Assembly: GCF_946480305.1 (NCBI RefSeq)
Contig: NZ_CAMLJQ010000006.1
Location: 124,001-188,000 of the forward strand
Direction of reading: 5' to 3'
DNA length: 64,000 nucleotides
Source of the DNA: an uncultured Caldimonas sp.
GTDB taxonomy: Bacteria; Pseudomonadota; Gammaproteobacteria; Burkholderiales; Burkholderiaceae
Shown here: piece after piece, positions 47,183 to 55,755 of the stretch
How the letters are laid out: each line of letters begins with the position of its first letter
Numbering within the stretch: position 1 is the stretch's first letter
The notes under the pieces: generated by a model
The model's input: the letters and a program-made list of their open reading frames with translations, nothing else
Told to the model about the DNA's origin: nothing
The model's database searches: none
Made by a program: the position numbers and the translations under genes

Positions 47183-47752
47183 ATGTTCTTCAATCTCCCC
47201 ACGTTGTTGACCTGGGCACGCATCGTGGCCATCCCGCTGATCGTGGGGGTGTTCTACCTGCCGCAGGTCGAGGGCCCGACGCGCAACCTGATCGCGACGG
47301 TGATGTTCATCGTGTTCGCTGCCACGGACTGGCTTGACGGCTGGCTGGCGCGCAAGCTCAACCAGACGTCGGCGTTCGGCGCCTTCCTGGATCCGGTGGC
47401 CGACAAGTTCCTCGTCTGTGCCTCGTTGCTGATCCTGGTGCAACTCGATCGTGTGAACGCGCTGGTGGCATTGGTCATCATCGGCCGGGAGATCGCGATC
47501 TCCGCGTTGCGGGAATGGATGGCACAGATCGGCGCTTCGCGCAGCGTGGCCGTGCACATGCTCGGCAAGCTGAAGACCATGACGCAGATGGTCGCGATTC
47601 CCTTCCTGCTCTACGACGGGCTGATCCTGGGCGTGTTCGATACCAAGATCTGGGGCACCGGCCTGATCTACCTCGCCGCGGTACTGACGATCTGGTCGAT
47701 GGTCTATTACCTGCAGAAGGCCCTGCCCGAGATCCGCGCCAAGTCGCGCTGA
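47183..47752 (+). CDS. pgsA: CDP-diacylglycerol-glycerol-3-phosphate 3-phosphatidyltransferase
   Basis: 189 aa. It makes phosphatidylglycerol phosphate, the first committed step to PG and cardiolipin. The CDP-alcohol phosphotransferase signature is DWLDGWLARKLNQTSAFGAFLDPVADK, with all conserved Asp residues. About five membrane helices. The start at 47183 (MFFNLPTLLTWAR) is preferred over ATG 47174, because a CACAAT hexamer at 47170-47175 overlaps the latter and lies 7 nt before the former. Confidence 0.93.
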   Translation: MFFNLPTLLTWARIVAIPLIVGVFYLPQVEGPTRNLIATVMFIVFAATDWLDGWLARKLNQTSAFGAFLDPVADKFLVCASLLILVQLDRVNALVALVIIGREIAISALREWMAQIGASRSVAVHMLGKLKTMTQMVAIPFLLYDGLILGVFDTKIWGTGLIYLAAVLTIWSMVYYLQKALPEIRAKSR

Positions 47753-47798
47753 CGGGTCCGCGGCGCCCGGCGCCGCTTTCTTGTACCTGATATCTCAC

Positions 47799-48698
47799 AT
47801 GTTCAACGACCGGAAGGCGCTGGTGCGGGCCATGCCATGGGTGTTCGTGCTCATCTGGAGCACCGGGTTCATCGTCGCCCGCTACGGCATGCCTTACGCA
47901 CCGCCACTGACCTTCCTGTCCTGGCGTTATGCGTTGTCGATCCTGTGTTTCCTCGTGTGGATCTGGCTCGCGCGGGCCGCGTGGCCGAAAGGGGTGGGCC
48001 AGTGGATGCACCTCGGTATCACCGGCGCCTTGATGCACGCCGGCTATCTGGGCGGCGTGTGGGCCGCGGTCAAGGCGGGCATGGGGGCGGGCACGATCGC
48101 ATTGATCGTCGGGCTGCAGCCCGTTCTGACGGCGGTGTGGGTGACGTCGCGCGGCGATGCTGGTGCGCGCGTCACCGGCCGGCAGTGGGCGGGGCTGTCG
48201 CTGGGGCTGGCAGGCCTCGCGCTGGTGGTCTGGCGCAAGCTGGGGTTGGGCGAGCTGAACACCCTCAACCTCGGACTCGCGGTGTTTGCACTGCTGGCGA
48301 TCACCATCGGCACGCTGTATCAGAAGCACTTCCTGCAACCCTGTGATGCCCGCACTGCCAACACCGTGCAGTTGATGGCGGCGCTGCTGGTGTCGATGCC
48401 GCTGGCCGCAATGGAAGCCGAGTCCATCCAGTTGCATCCGCATTTCATCGGTGCGATGGCGTGGTCGGTCGTCGGGCTGACGCTGGGAGGCAGTTCGCTG
48501 CTCTACCTGCTGATCCAGCGTGGCGCGGCCACCTCGGTGACGAGCCTGCTGTACCTCGTGCCTCCGTGCACGGCAGCGATGGCGTGGGTGTTGTTCGGCG
48601 AGCCACTGGGCCTGCCCACGCTCGCGGGCATGGCGCTGACGGCATTCGGTGTGTGGCTTGTGGTGCGTGCGCCGGTCTCAGCGCCGGCTGCCCGCTGA
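47799..48698 (+). CDS. EamA/DMT-family transporter
   Basis: 299 aa with ten membrane helices in two EamA repeats (WVFVLIWSTGFIVARYGMPYA and the second repeat from about 150). Substrate unknown; relatives export amino acids or metabolites. ATG 47799 (MFNDRK) is chosen; a TTG at 47781 would add six residues. The 3' end overlaps the convergent LysR gene by 21 bp. Confidence 0.87.
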   Translation: MFNDRKALVRAMPWVFVLIWSTGFIVARYGMPYAPPLTFLSWRYALSILCFLVWIWLARAAWPKGVGQWMHLGITGALMHAGYLGGVWAAVKAGMGAGTIALIVGLQPVLTAVWVTSRGDAGARVTGRQWAGLSLGLAGLALVVWRKLGLGELNTLNLGLAVFALLAITIGTLYQKHFLQPCDARTANTVQLMAALLVSMPLAAMEAESIQLHPHFIGAMAWSVVGLTLGGSSLLYLLIQRGAATSVTSLLYLVPPCTAAMAWVLFGEPLGLPTLAGMALTAFGVWLVVRAPVSAPAAR

Positions 48699-49631
48699 CG
48701 ATATCGGCTTCATCCACGGCGGGTCGGCCAGGCTGCGGGCGAGGTGCTCCTGCAGCAGCCTCAGGCGCAGCGGCACCGTGCTGCCAGGGGCGCGGGGCGG
48801 CGCGATCCAGTGCACGTCGGCGTCGAGCATCGCGTAGCCCGGCAGCAGGTGGACGAGCCGCCCCTGGTGCAGCAGGTCGTGCACGTCCCACAGCGAGCGC
48901 AGCATGATGCCCCGCCCGTCGAGGGCCCAGTCGCGGACCACTTCGCCGCTGTTGCTCGACAGATTGCCCCGTACCCGCACCACCGCCGGCTGGGCCCGGC
49001 GCCTGTCGAGCGGGGTCAGCCTCCAGGTTGCGTAGCGCGCTTCGTGCTCCCGCACGACCAGGCACTCGTGTTGCGTCAGGTCCTGCGGCGTGCTGGGCAT
49101 GCCCGCGCGCTCGAGGTAGGCCGGCGCTGCTGCCAGCACCCGGCGGTTCGGCGCGAGCTTGCGCGCCAGCACCGTGGCCCGGCTCGGTGCCCACAGCCAT
49201 ACGGCGGCATCGAAGCCCACGGTTGCGAGGTCGGGCAGATGCTCGACCAGTTCCAGTTGGAGGTCGACCCGTGGATGCTGAGCCTGGAACGACGCCAATG
49301 CAGGAGCCACCCACCGGCGGCCGAAGCCGAACGACGATGCCAGTCGGATGAGACCGCGCGCTTCGCCGATGTTCTCCTGCAGCTCGGCCTCGAGCGAGGA
49401 CACGCCGGCGATGAGCGTGCGGGCGCGCAAGCAGAACAGCTCACCTTCGTCGGTGAGCGACAGCCGGCGCGTGGTCCGATGAAACAGCCGGACACCGAGG
49501 CGCGCCTCGAGTGCCGCGAGCCGCTTGGTCACCGCAGGTGGTTCGAGGTCGAGCACGCGGGCCGCGGCGGCGAGGCTGCCCTGCTCGGCGACATGGATCA
49601 CGAGAGCCAGTTCCTGATGTTCGATCATCAT
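48678..49631 (-). CDS. LysR-family transcriptional regulator
   Basis: 317 aa. N-terminal winged helix-turn-helix (LALVIHVAEQGSLAAAARVLDLEPPAVTKRLAALEARLGVRLFHRTTRRL, given in part) and a type-2 periplasmic-binding-like effector domain from about 90. It is divergent from the haloacetate-dehalogenase-like gene with 72 bp between starts, a typical position for a LysR regulator controlling its neighbour. Two consecutive ATGs, at 49631 and 49628, are possible starts. Confidence 0.9.
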   Translation of the reverse strand: MMIEHQELALVIHVAEQGSLAAAARVLDLEPPAVTKRLAALEARLGVRLFHRTTRRLSLTDEGELFCLRARTLIAGVSSLEAELQENIGEARGLIRLASSFGFGRRWVAPALASFQAQHPRVDLQLELVEHLPDLATVGFDAAVWLWAPSRATVLARKLAPNRRVLAAAPAYLERAGMPSTPQDLTQHECLVVREHEARYATWRLTPLDRRRAQPAVVRVRGNLSSNSGEVVRDWALDGRGIMLRSLWDVHDLLHQGRLVHLLPGYAMLDADVHWIAPPRAPGSTVPLRLRLLQEHLARSLADPPWMKPISSAGSRR

Positions 49632-49703
49632 TTCCCGTCAGGAAGTAATTGCTTGCCTGATTATTGATTGTTCCGCCAAGCTCCGGAGCGCAGAATCGAG
49701 CTC

Positions 49704-50585
49704 ATGTTTGAATCGTTCGAGACGCGGCGTATCGATCTGCCCGGAGGCCGGTACATGCATGCACGCATTGGTGGGGCGGGGCCGGTGCTGCTGCTGTTGC
49801 ACGGCCACCCGCAGACACACGTGATGTGGCACCGGGTGGCCGAACCCCTGGCGCGAAGGCATACCGTGGTGGCGATGGATCTGCCCGGCTACGGAAACTC
49901 GTACCGCCCGCCCCCCGATGAAGCGCACGTCAACCACAGCAAGCGCCGCATGGCGGCCGACGTGGACGAGGCGATGCGGCGGCTGGGCTTCGACCGCTAC
50001 GACGTGTGTGCGCACGATCGCGGCGCCCGGGTGGCACATCGGCTCGCGGTCGATCTGCCGCACCGCGTCAGCCGGCTCATGCTGCTCGACATCGCGCCTA
50101 CGCTGGCGATGTACGAGCACACAAGCGACGCGTTCGCCAGGGCCTATTGGCACTGGTTCTTCCTGATCCAGCCGGCGCCGTTGCCCGAGCGGTTGATCGA
50201 GAGCGATCCGGTGTTCTACCTGCACGCATTGATGGGACGGCGCCATGGGGGGCTTGGCGTGTTCGACGCAGCCGCGCTGCGAGAGTACGAACTCGCGATT
50301 GCCATCCCCGGAACGGCGGCCTCGATGTGCGAGGACTATCGCGCCGCCGCGTCCATCGATCTCGAGCACGACCGGCTCGATGTGGCGGCGGCCCGCAAGG
50401 TGCAACAGCCGCTGCGTGTGCTGTGGGGGCGGCACGGCGTGGTGGCCGCCTGCTTCGACGTGATGGCGCTGTGGCGCGAGCGTGCCCAGGATGTATCGGG
50501 CGCCGCACTGGACTGCGGCCACTACATCGCCGAAGAGCAGCCGACGGCGCTGCTCGACGAAATGAATGACTTCTTCAAGGAGTGA
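49704..50585 (+). CDS. Haloacetate-dehalogenase-like alpha/beta hydrolase
   Basis: 293 aa. Alpha/beta hydrolase with an aspartate nucleophile: AHDRGARVAHRL, with Asp105 and Arg106. A His-Trp pair in ARAYWHWFFLIQPAP (150-151) matches the halide-stabilising residues of fluoroacetate dehalogenases. The HGHPQTHVMW oxyanion region is at 33-42, and the catalytic histidine is in DCGHYIAEE. This is consistent with hydrolytic removal of halide from 2-haloacids, but epoxide hydrolase relatives share parts of the pattern. It is followed after 4 bp by the dehydrogenase gene, so they are an operon. A CAGAAT box ends 7 nt before the ATG. Confidence 0.85.
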   Translation: MFESFETRRIDLPGGRYMHARIGGAGPVLLLLHGHPQTHVMWHRVAEPLARRHTVVAMDLPGYGNSYRPPPDEAHVNHSKRRMAADVDEAMRRLGFDRYDVCAHDRGARVAHRLAVDLPHRVSRLMLLDIAPTLAMYEHTSDAFARAYWHWFFLIQPAPLPERLIESDPVFYLHALMGRRHGGLGVFDAAALREYELAIAIPGTAASMCEDYRAAASIDLEHDRLDVAAARKVQQPLRVLWGRHGVVAACFDVMALWRERAQDVSGAALDCGHYIAEEQPTALLDEMNDFFKE

Positions 50586-50589
50586 ACGG

Positions 50590-51687
50590 ATGAGCCAACC
50601 AGGCAAGCTGCGCATCGCTGCGATCGCCGGCGACGGCATTGGCAAGGAAGTGATGCCCGAGGGGCTGCGCGTGCTGGACGCTGCAGCGCGGCGCTTCGGC
50701 ATCGACGTGCAGGTCGACGAGTTCGGTTTTTCGAGCTGGGACTATTACGAACGCCACGGCAAGATGTTGCCGGACGACTGGAAGGACCAGATCGGCGGAC
50801 ACGACGCGATCTTCTTCGGCGCCGTCGGGTGGCCGCAGAAGATCCCCGACCACGTCTCGCTGTGGGGCTCGCTGCTGCGTTTTCGCCGCGAGTTCGATCA
50901 GTACGTGAATCTGCGGCCGGCCCGACTGATGCCCGGCATCCGCTCGCCTTTGGTGCGGCGGGACGGCGGTGTGCGTGCCCCCGGCGAGATCGACATGGTG
51001 ATCGTGCGGGAGAACACCGAAGGTGAGTATTCGAGCATCGGCGGGCGCATGTTCGAGGGCACCGAGCGCGAGGTGGTGATCCAGGAAACGGTGATGACCC
51101 GCACGGGTGTCGACCGCGTGCTGAAGTTCGCGTTCGAGCTGGCGCAGTCCAGGCCCCGCAAGCGCCTCACGTCCGCCACCAAATCGAACGGCATCTCGAT
51201 CACCATGCCGTACTGGGACGAGCGGGTCGAGTCCATGGCGCAGCAGTATCCCGAGGTGACGGTCGACAAGTTCCACATCGACATCCTCACGGCACATTTC
51301 GTGCAACGCCCGGAGCACTTCGACGTGGTGGTTGCCAGCAACCTGTTCGGCGACATCCTCAGCGACCTCGGGCCGGCCTGCACCGGCACGATCGGCATTG
51401 CGCCCTCTGCGAATCTCAACCCGGACCGGCGCTTCCCGTCGCTGTTCGAGCCTGTGCACGGATCGGCGCCGGACATTGCCGGGCGCAACGTCGCCAACCC
51501 GATCGGGCAGATCTGGTCAGCCGCGTTGATGCTCGACTTCCTTGGCCATCGTGCAGCGCACGATGCCATCCTCAAAGCTGTCGAAGCAGCGCTTGATCCA
51601 GCCAGTGACGCGCCTCGCACACCTGACCTGGGAGGATGTGCGAGCACGCAGGACCTCGGTCGCGCCATCGCGTCGGCGCTTGCTTGA
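50590..51687 (+). CDS. Tartrate dehydrogenase-like enzyme (isopropylmalate/isocitrate dehydrogenase family)
   Basis: 365 aa. A beta-decarboxylating dehydrogenase: AAIAGDGIGKEVMPEG at the start, the substrate loop LRFRREFDQYVNLRPARLMPG, VRENTEGEYSS, TATKSNGIS-type catalytic Lys in TSATKSNG, and NLFGDILSDLGP with metal Asp. The FGAVGWP and WDYYERHGKMLPDDW segments match tartrate dehydrogenase/decarboxylase (TtuC) rather than LeuB. It should oxidise a malate or tartrate-like acid with NAD+. It follows the hydrolase gene in an operon. ATG 50590 is preceded by GAACGG. Confidence 0.87.
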   Translation: MSQPGKLRIAAIAGDGIGKEVMPEGLRVLDAAARRFGIDVQVDEFGFSSWDYYERHGKMLPDDWKDQIGGHDAIFFGAVGWPQKIPDHVSLWGSLLRFRREFDQYVNLRPARLMPGIRSPLVRRDGGVRAPGEIDMVIVRENTEGEYSSIGGRMFEGTEREVVIQETVMTRTGVDRVLKFAFELAQSRPRKRLTSATKSNGISITMPYWDERVESMAQQYPEVTVDKFHIDILTAHFVQRPEHFDVVVASNLFGDILSDLGPACTGTIGIAPSANLNPDRRFPSLFEPVHGSAPDIAGRNVANPIGQIWSAALMLDFLGHRAAHDAILKAVEAALDPASDAPRTPDLGGCASTQDLGRAIASALA

Positions 51688-51802
51688 ATGCGCCGCAACA
51701 TGACAGAGATGCGGGGTTCGCACCTATGTCTGTCAAGCGTGGAAGCACGCGGAATGTTCACTCTTTAACGTGTGGAAATACGCATAGAATCCGCATCCGC
51801 GC

Positions 51803-51831
51803 TTGACACTGACAGGGGCGGTGGCTGTAAT
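51803..51831 (+). promoter_or_regulatory. Promoter of the HU gene
   Basis: TTGACA (-35) and TGTAAT (-10) with an exact 17-bp spacer. The expected start is near 51838, giving a 100-nt leader. Confidence 0.8.
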
Positions 51832-51858
51832 TGGTCGCGCAGCGAAACCTCGCGCTGA

Positions 51859-51893
51859 GCCACCGGACGGACCCATCTTTCATCGCCGGTGGC
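51859..51893 (+). other. Hairpin in the HU mRNA leader
   Basis: Arms GCCACCGG (51859-51866) and CCGGTGGC (51886-51893) form an 8-bp perfect stem with a 19-nt loop, within the predicted leader. It is followed by AAAAATTCC rather than a T-run, so it is not a plain terminator. It could affect stability or translation. Confidence 0.4.
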
Positions 51894-51937
51894 GCAAAAA
51901 TTCCTTTCCGTGAGACACCTTTGAGAGGGGGTATTTC

Positions 51938-52210
51938 GTGAACAAGACTGAACTGATCGAGCACATCGCCAAGCAGGCCGACATCTCCAAGGCCGCAGCC
52001 ACCCGTGCGCTCGAGGCCATGATCGGCGGCGTGCGCACCACGCTCAAGAAGGGCGGCACCGTGTCGCTCGTGGGCTTCGGCACCTTTGCCGTCGGCAAGC
52101 GCGCAGCTCGCAGCGGTCGCAATCCCCGCACCGGTGCCACGATCAAGATCAAGGCGGCCAAGGTGCCCAAGTTCCGACCGGGCAAGGCCCTCAAGGACGC
52201 GCTGAACTGA
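51938..52210 (+). CDS. hupB: HU family histone-like DNA-binding protein
   Basis: 90 aa. Dimeric nucleoid protein. The conserved arm [33 protein letters not shown] (in part) and [13 protein letters not shown] match HU-beta. The GTG start at 51938 has GAGAGGGGG upstream. In Burkholderiales this gene usually follows clp/lon genes; here tartrate dehydrogenase precedes it. tRNA-Val follows 12 bp downstream. Confidence 0.95.
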   Translation: MNKTELIEHIAKQADISKAAATRALEAMIGGVRTTLKKGGTVSLVGFGTFAVGKRAARSGRNPRTGATIKIKAAKVPKFRPGKALKDALN

Positions 52211-52222
52211 CAGACATTTCTC

Positions 52223-52298
52223 GGGTGCTTAGCTCAGTTGGTAGAGCGGCGCCCTTACAAGGCGTAGGTCGGGGGTTCGAACCCCTCAGCACCCACCA
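52223..52298 (+). tRNA. tRNA-Val (TAC)
   Basis: A 76-nt cloverleaf starts GGGTGCTTAGCTCAG. The anticodon loop CTTACAA gives TAC (Val). T-arm GGTTCGAACC; acceptor GGGTGCT pairs with AGCACCC, and CCA is encoded. It lies between hupB and ppiD. Confidence 0.97.
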
Positions 52299-52459
52299 CC
52301 GAGAGCTGCAGTGCGAGAGCCCATGCCGATGTGGCAACAGGCTCGGAAGACGGGGCGGCGGGGTCGGCTAAACTAGCCGCCTCTCACGCCCCAGGGGCCG
52401 CGGGTCAAGCCCGGCCACCCTACCGTTCCAGCGGCCCAGCGCTCGCAACTGCAACGTGA

Positions 52460-52492
52460 AAAGGCGAACCGAGGTTCGCCTTTCGCTTTTTT
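52460..52492 (+). terminator. Terminator of the hupB/tRNA-Val unit
   Basis: An 11-bp stem AAAGGCGAACC / GGTTCGCCTTT with loop GA is followed by CGCTTTTTT. Confidence 0.9.
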
Positions 52493-52569
52493 AGGCAGTG
52501 GCCGTTGTCTGCGCTGCATGCTGCGCGGTCGTCGGGGCGCCGCTGACACAGAGGTCGAGGATCAACTCC

Positions 52570-54471
52570 ATGTTCGATTTCGTTCGCAACAACACGCGTG
52601 TTCTGTTCTTCGTGTTGCTGTTGCTGATCATTCCTTCGTTCGTCTTCTTTGGCGTTCAGGGCTACACGCAATTCCGCGAAGGTGCCGACGAAGTGGCCAA
52701 GGTGGCGGGCCAGCCGATCACGGGTGCCGAACTCGAGGCCGCGCACCGCAACCAGATCGAACGCGTGCGTCGGCAGATGCCCGGCATCGACGTGAAGATG
52801 CTCGACACCCCCGAGATGCGCCGCGAAACGCTCGAAGGCCTGGTGCGCGAACGGGTGATGGCAGTGGCGGCGGACAAGCTCCATCTCGTGACCGACGACG
52901 AGCGGCTCGCGCGCATCTTCCGCACGGATCCGCAGCTCGGTTTTCTGCGCAATCCCGATGGCAGCATCAACAAGGACGTCCTCGCCGCCCAAGGCATGAC
53001 GCCGCCGATGTTCACCGAGCGGTTGCGGCGCGACCTCTCGTTGCAGCAGGTCATGCAGGGCGTGACGCAAAGCGCCGTGGGCGGCAAGGCCGTCACCGAT
53101 GCTGCACTCGATGCCTTCATGCAGCAACGCGAGATCCAGGTGGCACGCTTCGAAGCGAAGGACTACCTCTCGAAGGTCAACCCGACCGAAGAACAGTTGC
53201 AGGCCTACTACGACAACCCGGCCAATGCGTCGCAGTTCCAGAAGCCCGAGCAGGCCACGATCGAATACGTGGTGCTCGACATCAACACCGTGATGAAGGG
53301 CATCACCGTTGCGGAAGACAAGCTGCGCGAGTACTACACGCAGAACGAAACGCGCTATTCCAAGCCGGAGGAGCGCCGGGCGAGCCACATCCTGGTGATG
53401 GCTGACAAGAGCGCCCCGGCTGAGAAGCGCGAGGCCGCCAAGGCGAAGGCCGAGCAACTGCTGGCAGAGGTGAAGAAGAACCCGTCCGGCTTTGCCGAGG
53501 TCGCAAAGAAGAACTCGGAAGATCCGGGCTCTGCTGCGAGTGGCGGTGATCTCGGCTTCTTCGGTCGAGGGGCCATGGTGAAGCCGTTCTCCGACGCGGT
53601 GTTCTCGATGAAGCCGGGCGAACTCAGCAACGTCGTCGAAACCGACTATGGGTATCACATCATTCGCCTCGACGAAGTGCGCGGCGGCGAGAAGCAGCCG
53701 TTCGAAGCCGTGAAGGCTCAGATCGAGGAGGAGGTGCGCAAGCAGCTCGCGCAGCAGGAATTCGCCGCGCAGGCCGAGCAGTTCAGCAACACGGTCTATG
53801 AACAGGCCGACAGCCTGCAGCCCGTGGCCGACAAGCTCAAGCTCGAAGTGCGGACGGCGCAGAACGTGACACGCACGCCCGGCCCGGGAGCCGAAGGTGC
53901 GTTGGCAAGCCCCAAGCTGCTGGAAGAGGTGTTCGATCCCGAGGCGGTGCGCAGCAAGCGCAACGTCGAAGCGGTCGAGATCGGGCCCAGCCAGCTCGCG
54001 TCGGCGCGCGTTGTCGAATATGCGCCGGTCCGTACCTTGCCGTTCGCGGAAGTGAAGGAGCAGGTGCGCGAACGTGTCGTCGCACAACTCGCGGCGGAGG
54101 CGGCGCGCAAGGAAGGGGAAGCCCAGCTGGCGGCGTGGAAGCAGTCGCCGGAGAGCGCCAAGCTCGCGGCAGCGGTCTCGGTGTCGCGTGTAGCGCCCGC
54201 AGGGCAGCCGCGTCAGGTGGTGGAGGCGGCATTGAAGGCGAGCACGGAGCAACTGCCAGCGTGGGTGGGCGTGGACCTCGGCGGCCAGCAAGGCTATGCC
54301 GTCGTGCGCGTCAACAAGGTGACGGGCCGGGCAGAAGTGCCGGGCGCCGAGCAGATGTCGGCCCAGTACACGCAGGCCTGGGCGGCGGCCGAGTCGCAGG
54401 CCTACTACGAAGCGTTGAAGAATCGCTTCAAGGCCGAGATCACGTACAAGCCGAAGGACACGGCCAAGTGA
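52570..54471 (+). CDS. ppiD: Peptidyl-prolyl isomerase/chaperone, PpiD-like
   Basis: 633 aa. An N-terminal membrane anchor ([22 protein letters not shown]) leads to a SurA-N-like chaperone domain and a central parvulin domain (about 278-370: [45 protein letters not shown]). A second, non-conserved periplasmic domain ends the protein. It helps outer-membrane protein folding at the inner-membrane periplasmic face. The ATG at 52570 (MFDFVRNN) matches the family start. Confidence 0.93.
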   Translation: MFDFVRNNTRVLFFVLLLLIIPSFVFFGVQGYTQFREGADEVAKVAGQPITGAELEAAHRNQIERVRRQMPGIDVKMLDTPEMRRETLEGLVRERVMAVAADKLHLVTDDERLARIFRTDPQLGFLRNPDGSINKDVLAAQGMTPPMFTERLRRDLSLQQVMQGVTQSAVGGKAVTDAALDAFMQQREIQVARFEAKDYLSKVNPTEEQLQAYYDNPANASQFQKPEQATIEYVVLDINTVMKGITVAEDKLREYYTQNETRYSKPEERRASHILVMADKSAPAEKREAAKAKAEQLLAEVKKNPSGFAEVAKKNSEDPGSAASGGDLGFFGRGAMVKPFSDAVFSMKPGELSNVVETDYGYHIIRLDEVRGGEKQPFEAVKAQIEEEVRKQLAQQEFAAQAEQFSNTVYEQADSLQPVADKLKLEVRTAQNVTRTPGPGAEGALASPKLLEEVFDPEAVRSKRNVEAVEIGPSQLASARVVEYAPVRTLPFAEVKEQVRERVVAQLAAEAARKEGEAQLAAWKQSPESAKLAAAVSVSRVAPAGQPRQVVEAALKASTEQLPAWVGVDLGGQQGYAVVRVNKVTGRAEVPGAEQMSAQYTQAWAAAESQAYYEALKNRFKAEITYKPKDTAK

Positions 54472-54489
54472 AGCAACGCTTCAAGGGGC

Positions 54490-54519
54490 TGGCAAAAGCT
54501 CAGCCAATACCGCTATAAT
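54490..54519 (+). promoter_or_regulatory. Promoter of tRNA-His
   Basis: A perfect TATAAT (54514-54519) lies 13 bp before the tRNA. TGGCAA, 18 bp upstream of it, serves as a weak -35. Confidence 0.6.
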
Positions 54520-54532
54520 CTCGGACTCTTTG

Positions 54533-54608
54533 GTGGCTGTAGCTCAGTTGGTAGAGTCCAGGATTGTGATTCCTGTTGTCGTGGGTTCGAGTCCCATCAG
54601 CCACCCCA
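54533..54608 (+). tRNA. tRNA-His (GTG)
   Basis: Cloverleaf with acceptor GTGGCTG pairing with CAGCCAC, anticodon loop TTGTGAT (GTG, His), T-arm GGTTCGAGTCC, C73 discriminator and encoded CCA. The additional G at 54532 provides the G-1 of tRNA-His. Confidence 0.95.
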
Positions 54609-54616
54609 GTCAAAGG

Positions 54617-54650
54617 AAAGCGGGTTCCGGGTCACCGGAGCCCGCTTTTG
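54617..54650. terminator. Terminator between tRNA-His and amidohydrolase gene
   Basis: A long stem AAAGCGGG-TCCGG / CCGGA-CCCGCTTT with loop GTCA. It is followed by TTGCTTTG rightward and an A/T flank leftward. It ends tRNA-His and may also serve the convergent amidohydrolase. Confidence 0.8.
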
Positions 54651-54674
54651 CTTTGGGCGCCTCTTTTCGACCCT

Positions 54675-55544
54675 CTACGTCGCCTGCACCGTCAACAGTC
54701 GAACTGCGTTGTCCTTCAGGATCAACGGGTGCACCTCGGGGCGGAAGCCGGCTTCCTTGAAATCCTGCATCCAGCGCTCCGGCGTGATGAGCGGATAGTC
54801 CGAGCCGAACAACACGCGGTCTTTCAGCAGGGTGTTGGCGTACTGCACCAGTTGCGGCGGGAAATACTTCGGACTCCAGCCCGACAGGTCGATGAACACG
54901 TTGGGCTTGTGCATCGCCACTGACAAGGCTTCGTCCTGCCATGGCCACGACGGGTGGGCGATGACGATCTGCATGTCGGGGAAGGCGATCGCGACGTCGT
55001 CGAGGTGCATCGGGTTGGAGTACTCCAATCGCAGGCCGCCGCCGCAGCGCATGCCCGAGCCGATGCCCGAGTGGCCGCTGTGGAAGATCGCCGGCATCCG
55101 GTGTTCTGCGATCACCTCGTAGATGGGCCAGGCCATCTTGTCGTAGGGATAGAAGCCCTGCACCGTCGGGTGGAACTTGAAACCCTTGACGCCGTGCTCG
55201 GTGATCAGGCGGCGTGCCTCGCGTGCGCCCATCTTGCCCTTGTGCGGGTCGATGCTCGCGAAGGCCATCATCATGTCGCTGTTCTTCTGCGCGGCTTCCG
55301 CGATCTCCTCGTTGGGGATGCGCCGGCGCCCGAGCTGTGCTTCCGCATCCACCGTGAACATGATGAGGCCGATCTTGCGCTCGCGGTAGTACTGCACCGT
55401 TTCTTCGATGGTGGGCCGCCGGTTTGAGCGGAAGTACTTGTCGGCGGCGCGGTCGAACTCCTCGCCGTAGTTGTCGAAGGGGTTCCAGCACGACACCTCC
55501 GCGTGCGTGTGGAAGTCGATGGCGATGAGGTCTTGGAAGTTCAT
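54675..55544 (-). CDS. Amidohydrolase-2 family metal-dependent hydrolase/decarboxylase
   Basis: 289 aa. TIM-barrel enzyme of the ACMSD/gamma-resorcylate decarboxylase type: DFHTHAEVSCW with the metal-binding HTH, FKFHPTVQGFYP, VIAHPSWPWQDE, and FGSDYPLITPERW with the metal Asp. It probably acts on an aromatic or unsaturated carboxylic acid. It is divergent from the crotonase operon with a 211-bp shared control region, so it likely belongs to the same pathway. Substrate not determined. Confidence 0.85.
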   Translation of the reverse strand: MNFQDLIAIDFHTHAEVSCWNPFDNYGEEFDRAADKYFRSNRRPTIEETVQYYRERKIGLIMFTVDAEAQLGRRRIPNEEIAEAAQKNSDMMMAFASIDPHKGKMGAREARRLITEHGVKGFKFHPTVQGFYPYDKMAWPIYEVIAEHRMPAIFHSGHSGIGSGMRCGGGLRLEYSNPMHLDDVAIAFPDMQIVIAHPSWPWQDEALSVAMHKPNVFIDLSGWSPKYFPPQLVQYANTLLKDRVLFGSDYPLITPERWMQDFKEAGFRPEVHPLILKDNAVRLLTVQAT

Positions 55545-55580
55545 GAGACGGCTCCGTTACTTGCGCTTTATTAATTAAAA

Positions 55581-55598
55581 CACTTAACGGATTGAGTG
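55581..55598. promoter_or_regulatory. Candidate operator near the amidohydrolase start
   Basis: Imperfect dyad CACTTAACGGATTGAGTG (arms CACTTAA / TTGAGTG, one mismatch) lies 37 bp upstream of the amidohydrolase ATG in an AT-rich stretch. Confidence 0.4.
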
Positions 55599-55707
55599 TC
55601 AGCTGCCAACGTGATGGCAGGCGCATCTCGGGCCGATCTAGGTGTTTTTCCCCGTTGATGTATCAATGCTGAGCATCGGATCAGGGATAGTCCCAGGTGT
55701 GCGAGGG

Positions 55708-55729
55708 TATTGATTACTTAATATCAATA
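55708..55729. promoter_or_regulatory. Candidate operator upstream of the crotonase operon
   Basis: Perfect 7-bp arms TATTGAT and ATCAATA are spaced by 8 bp, 27 bp before the crotonase start. The size and spacing suit a MarR- or TetR-type repressor; no such gene is within the window. Confidence 0.5.
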
Positions 55730-55755
55730 ACAATTAATCGATCGACACCATCTGC

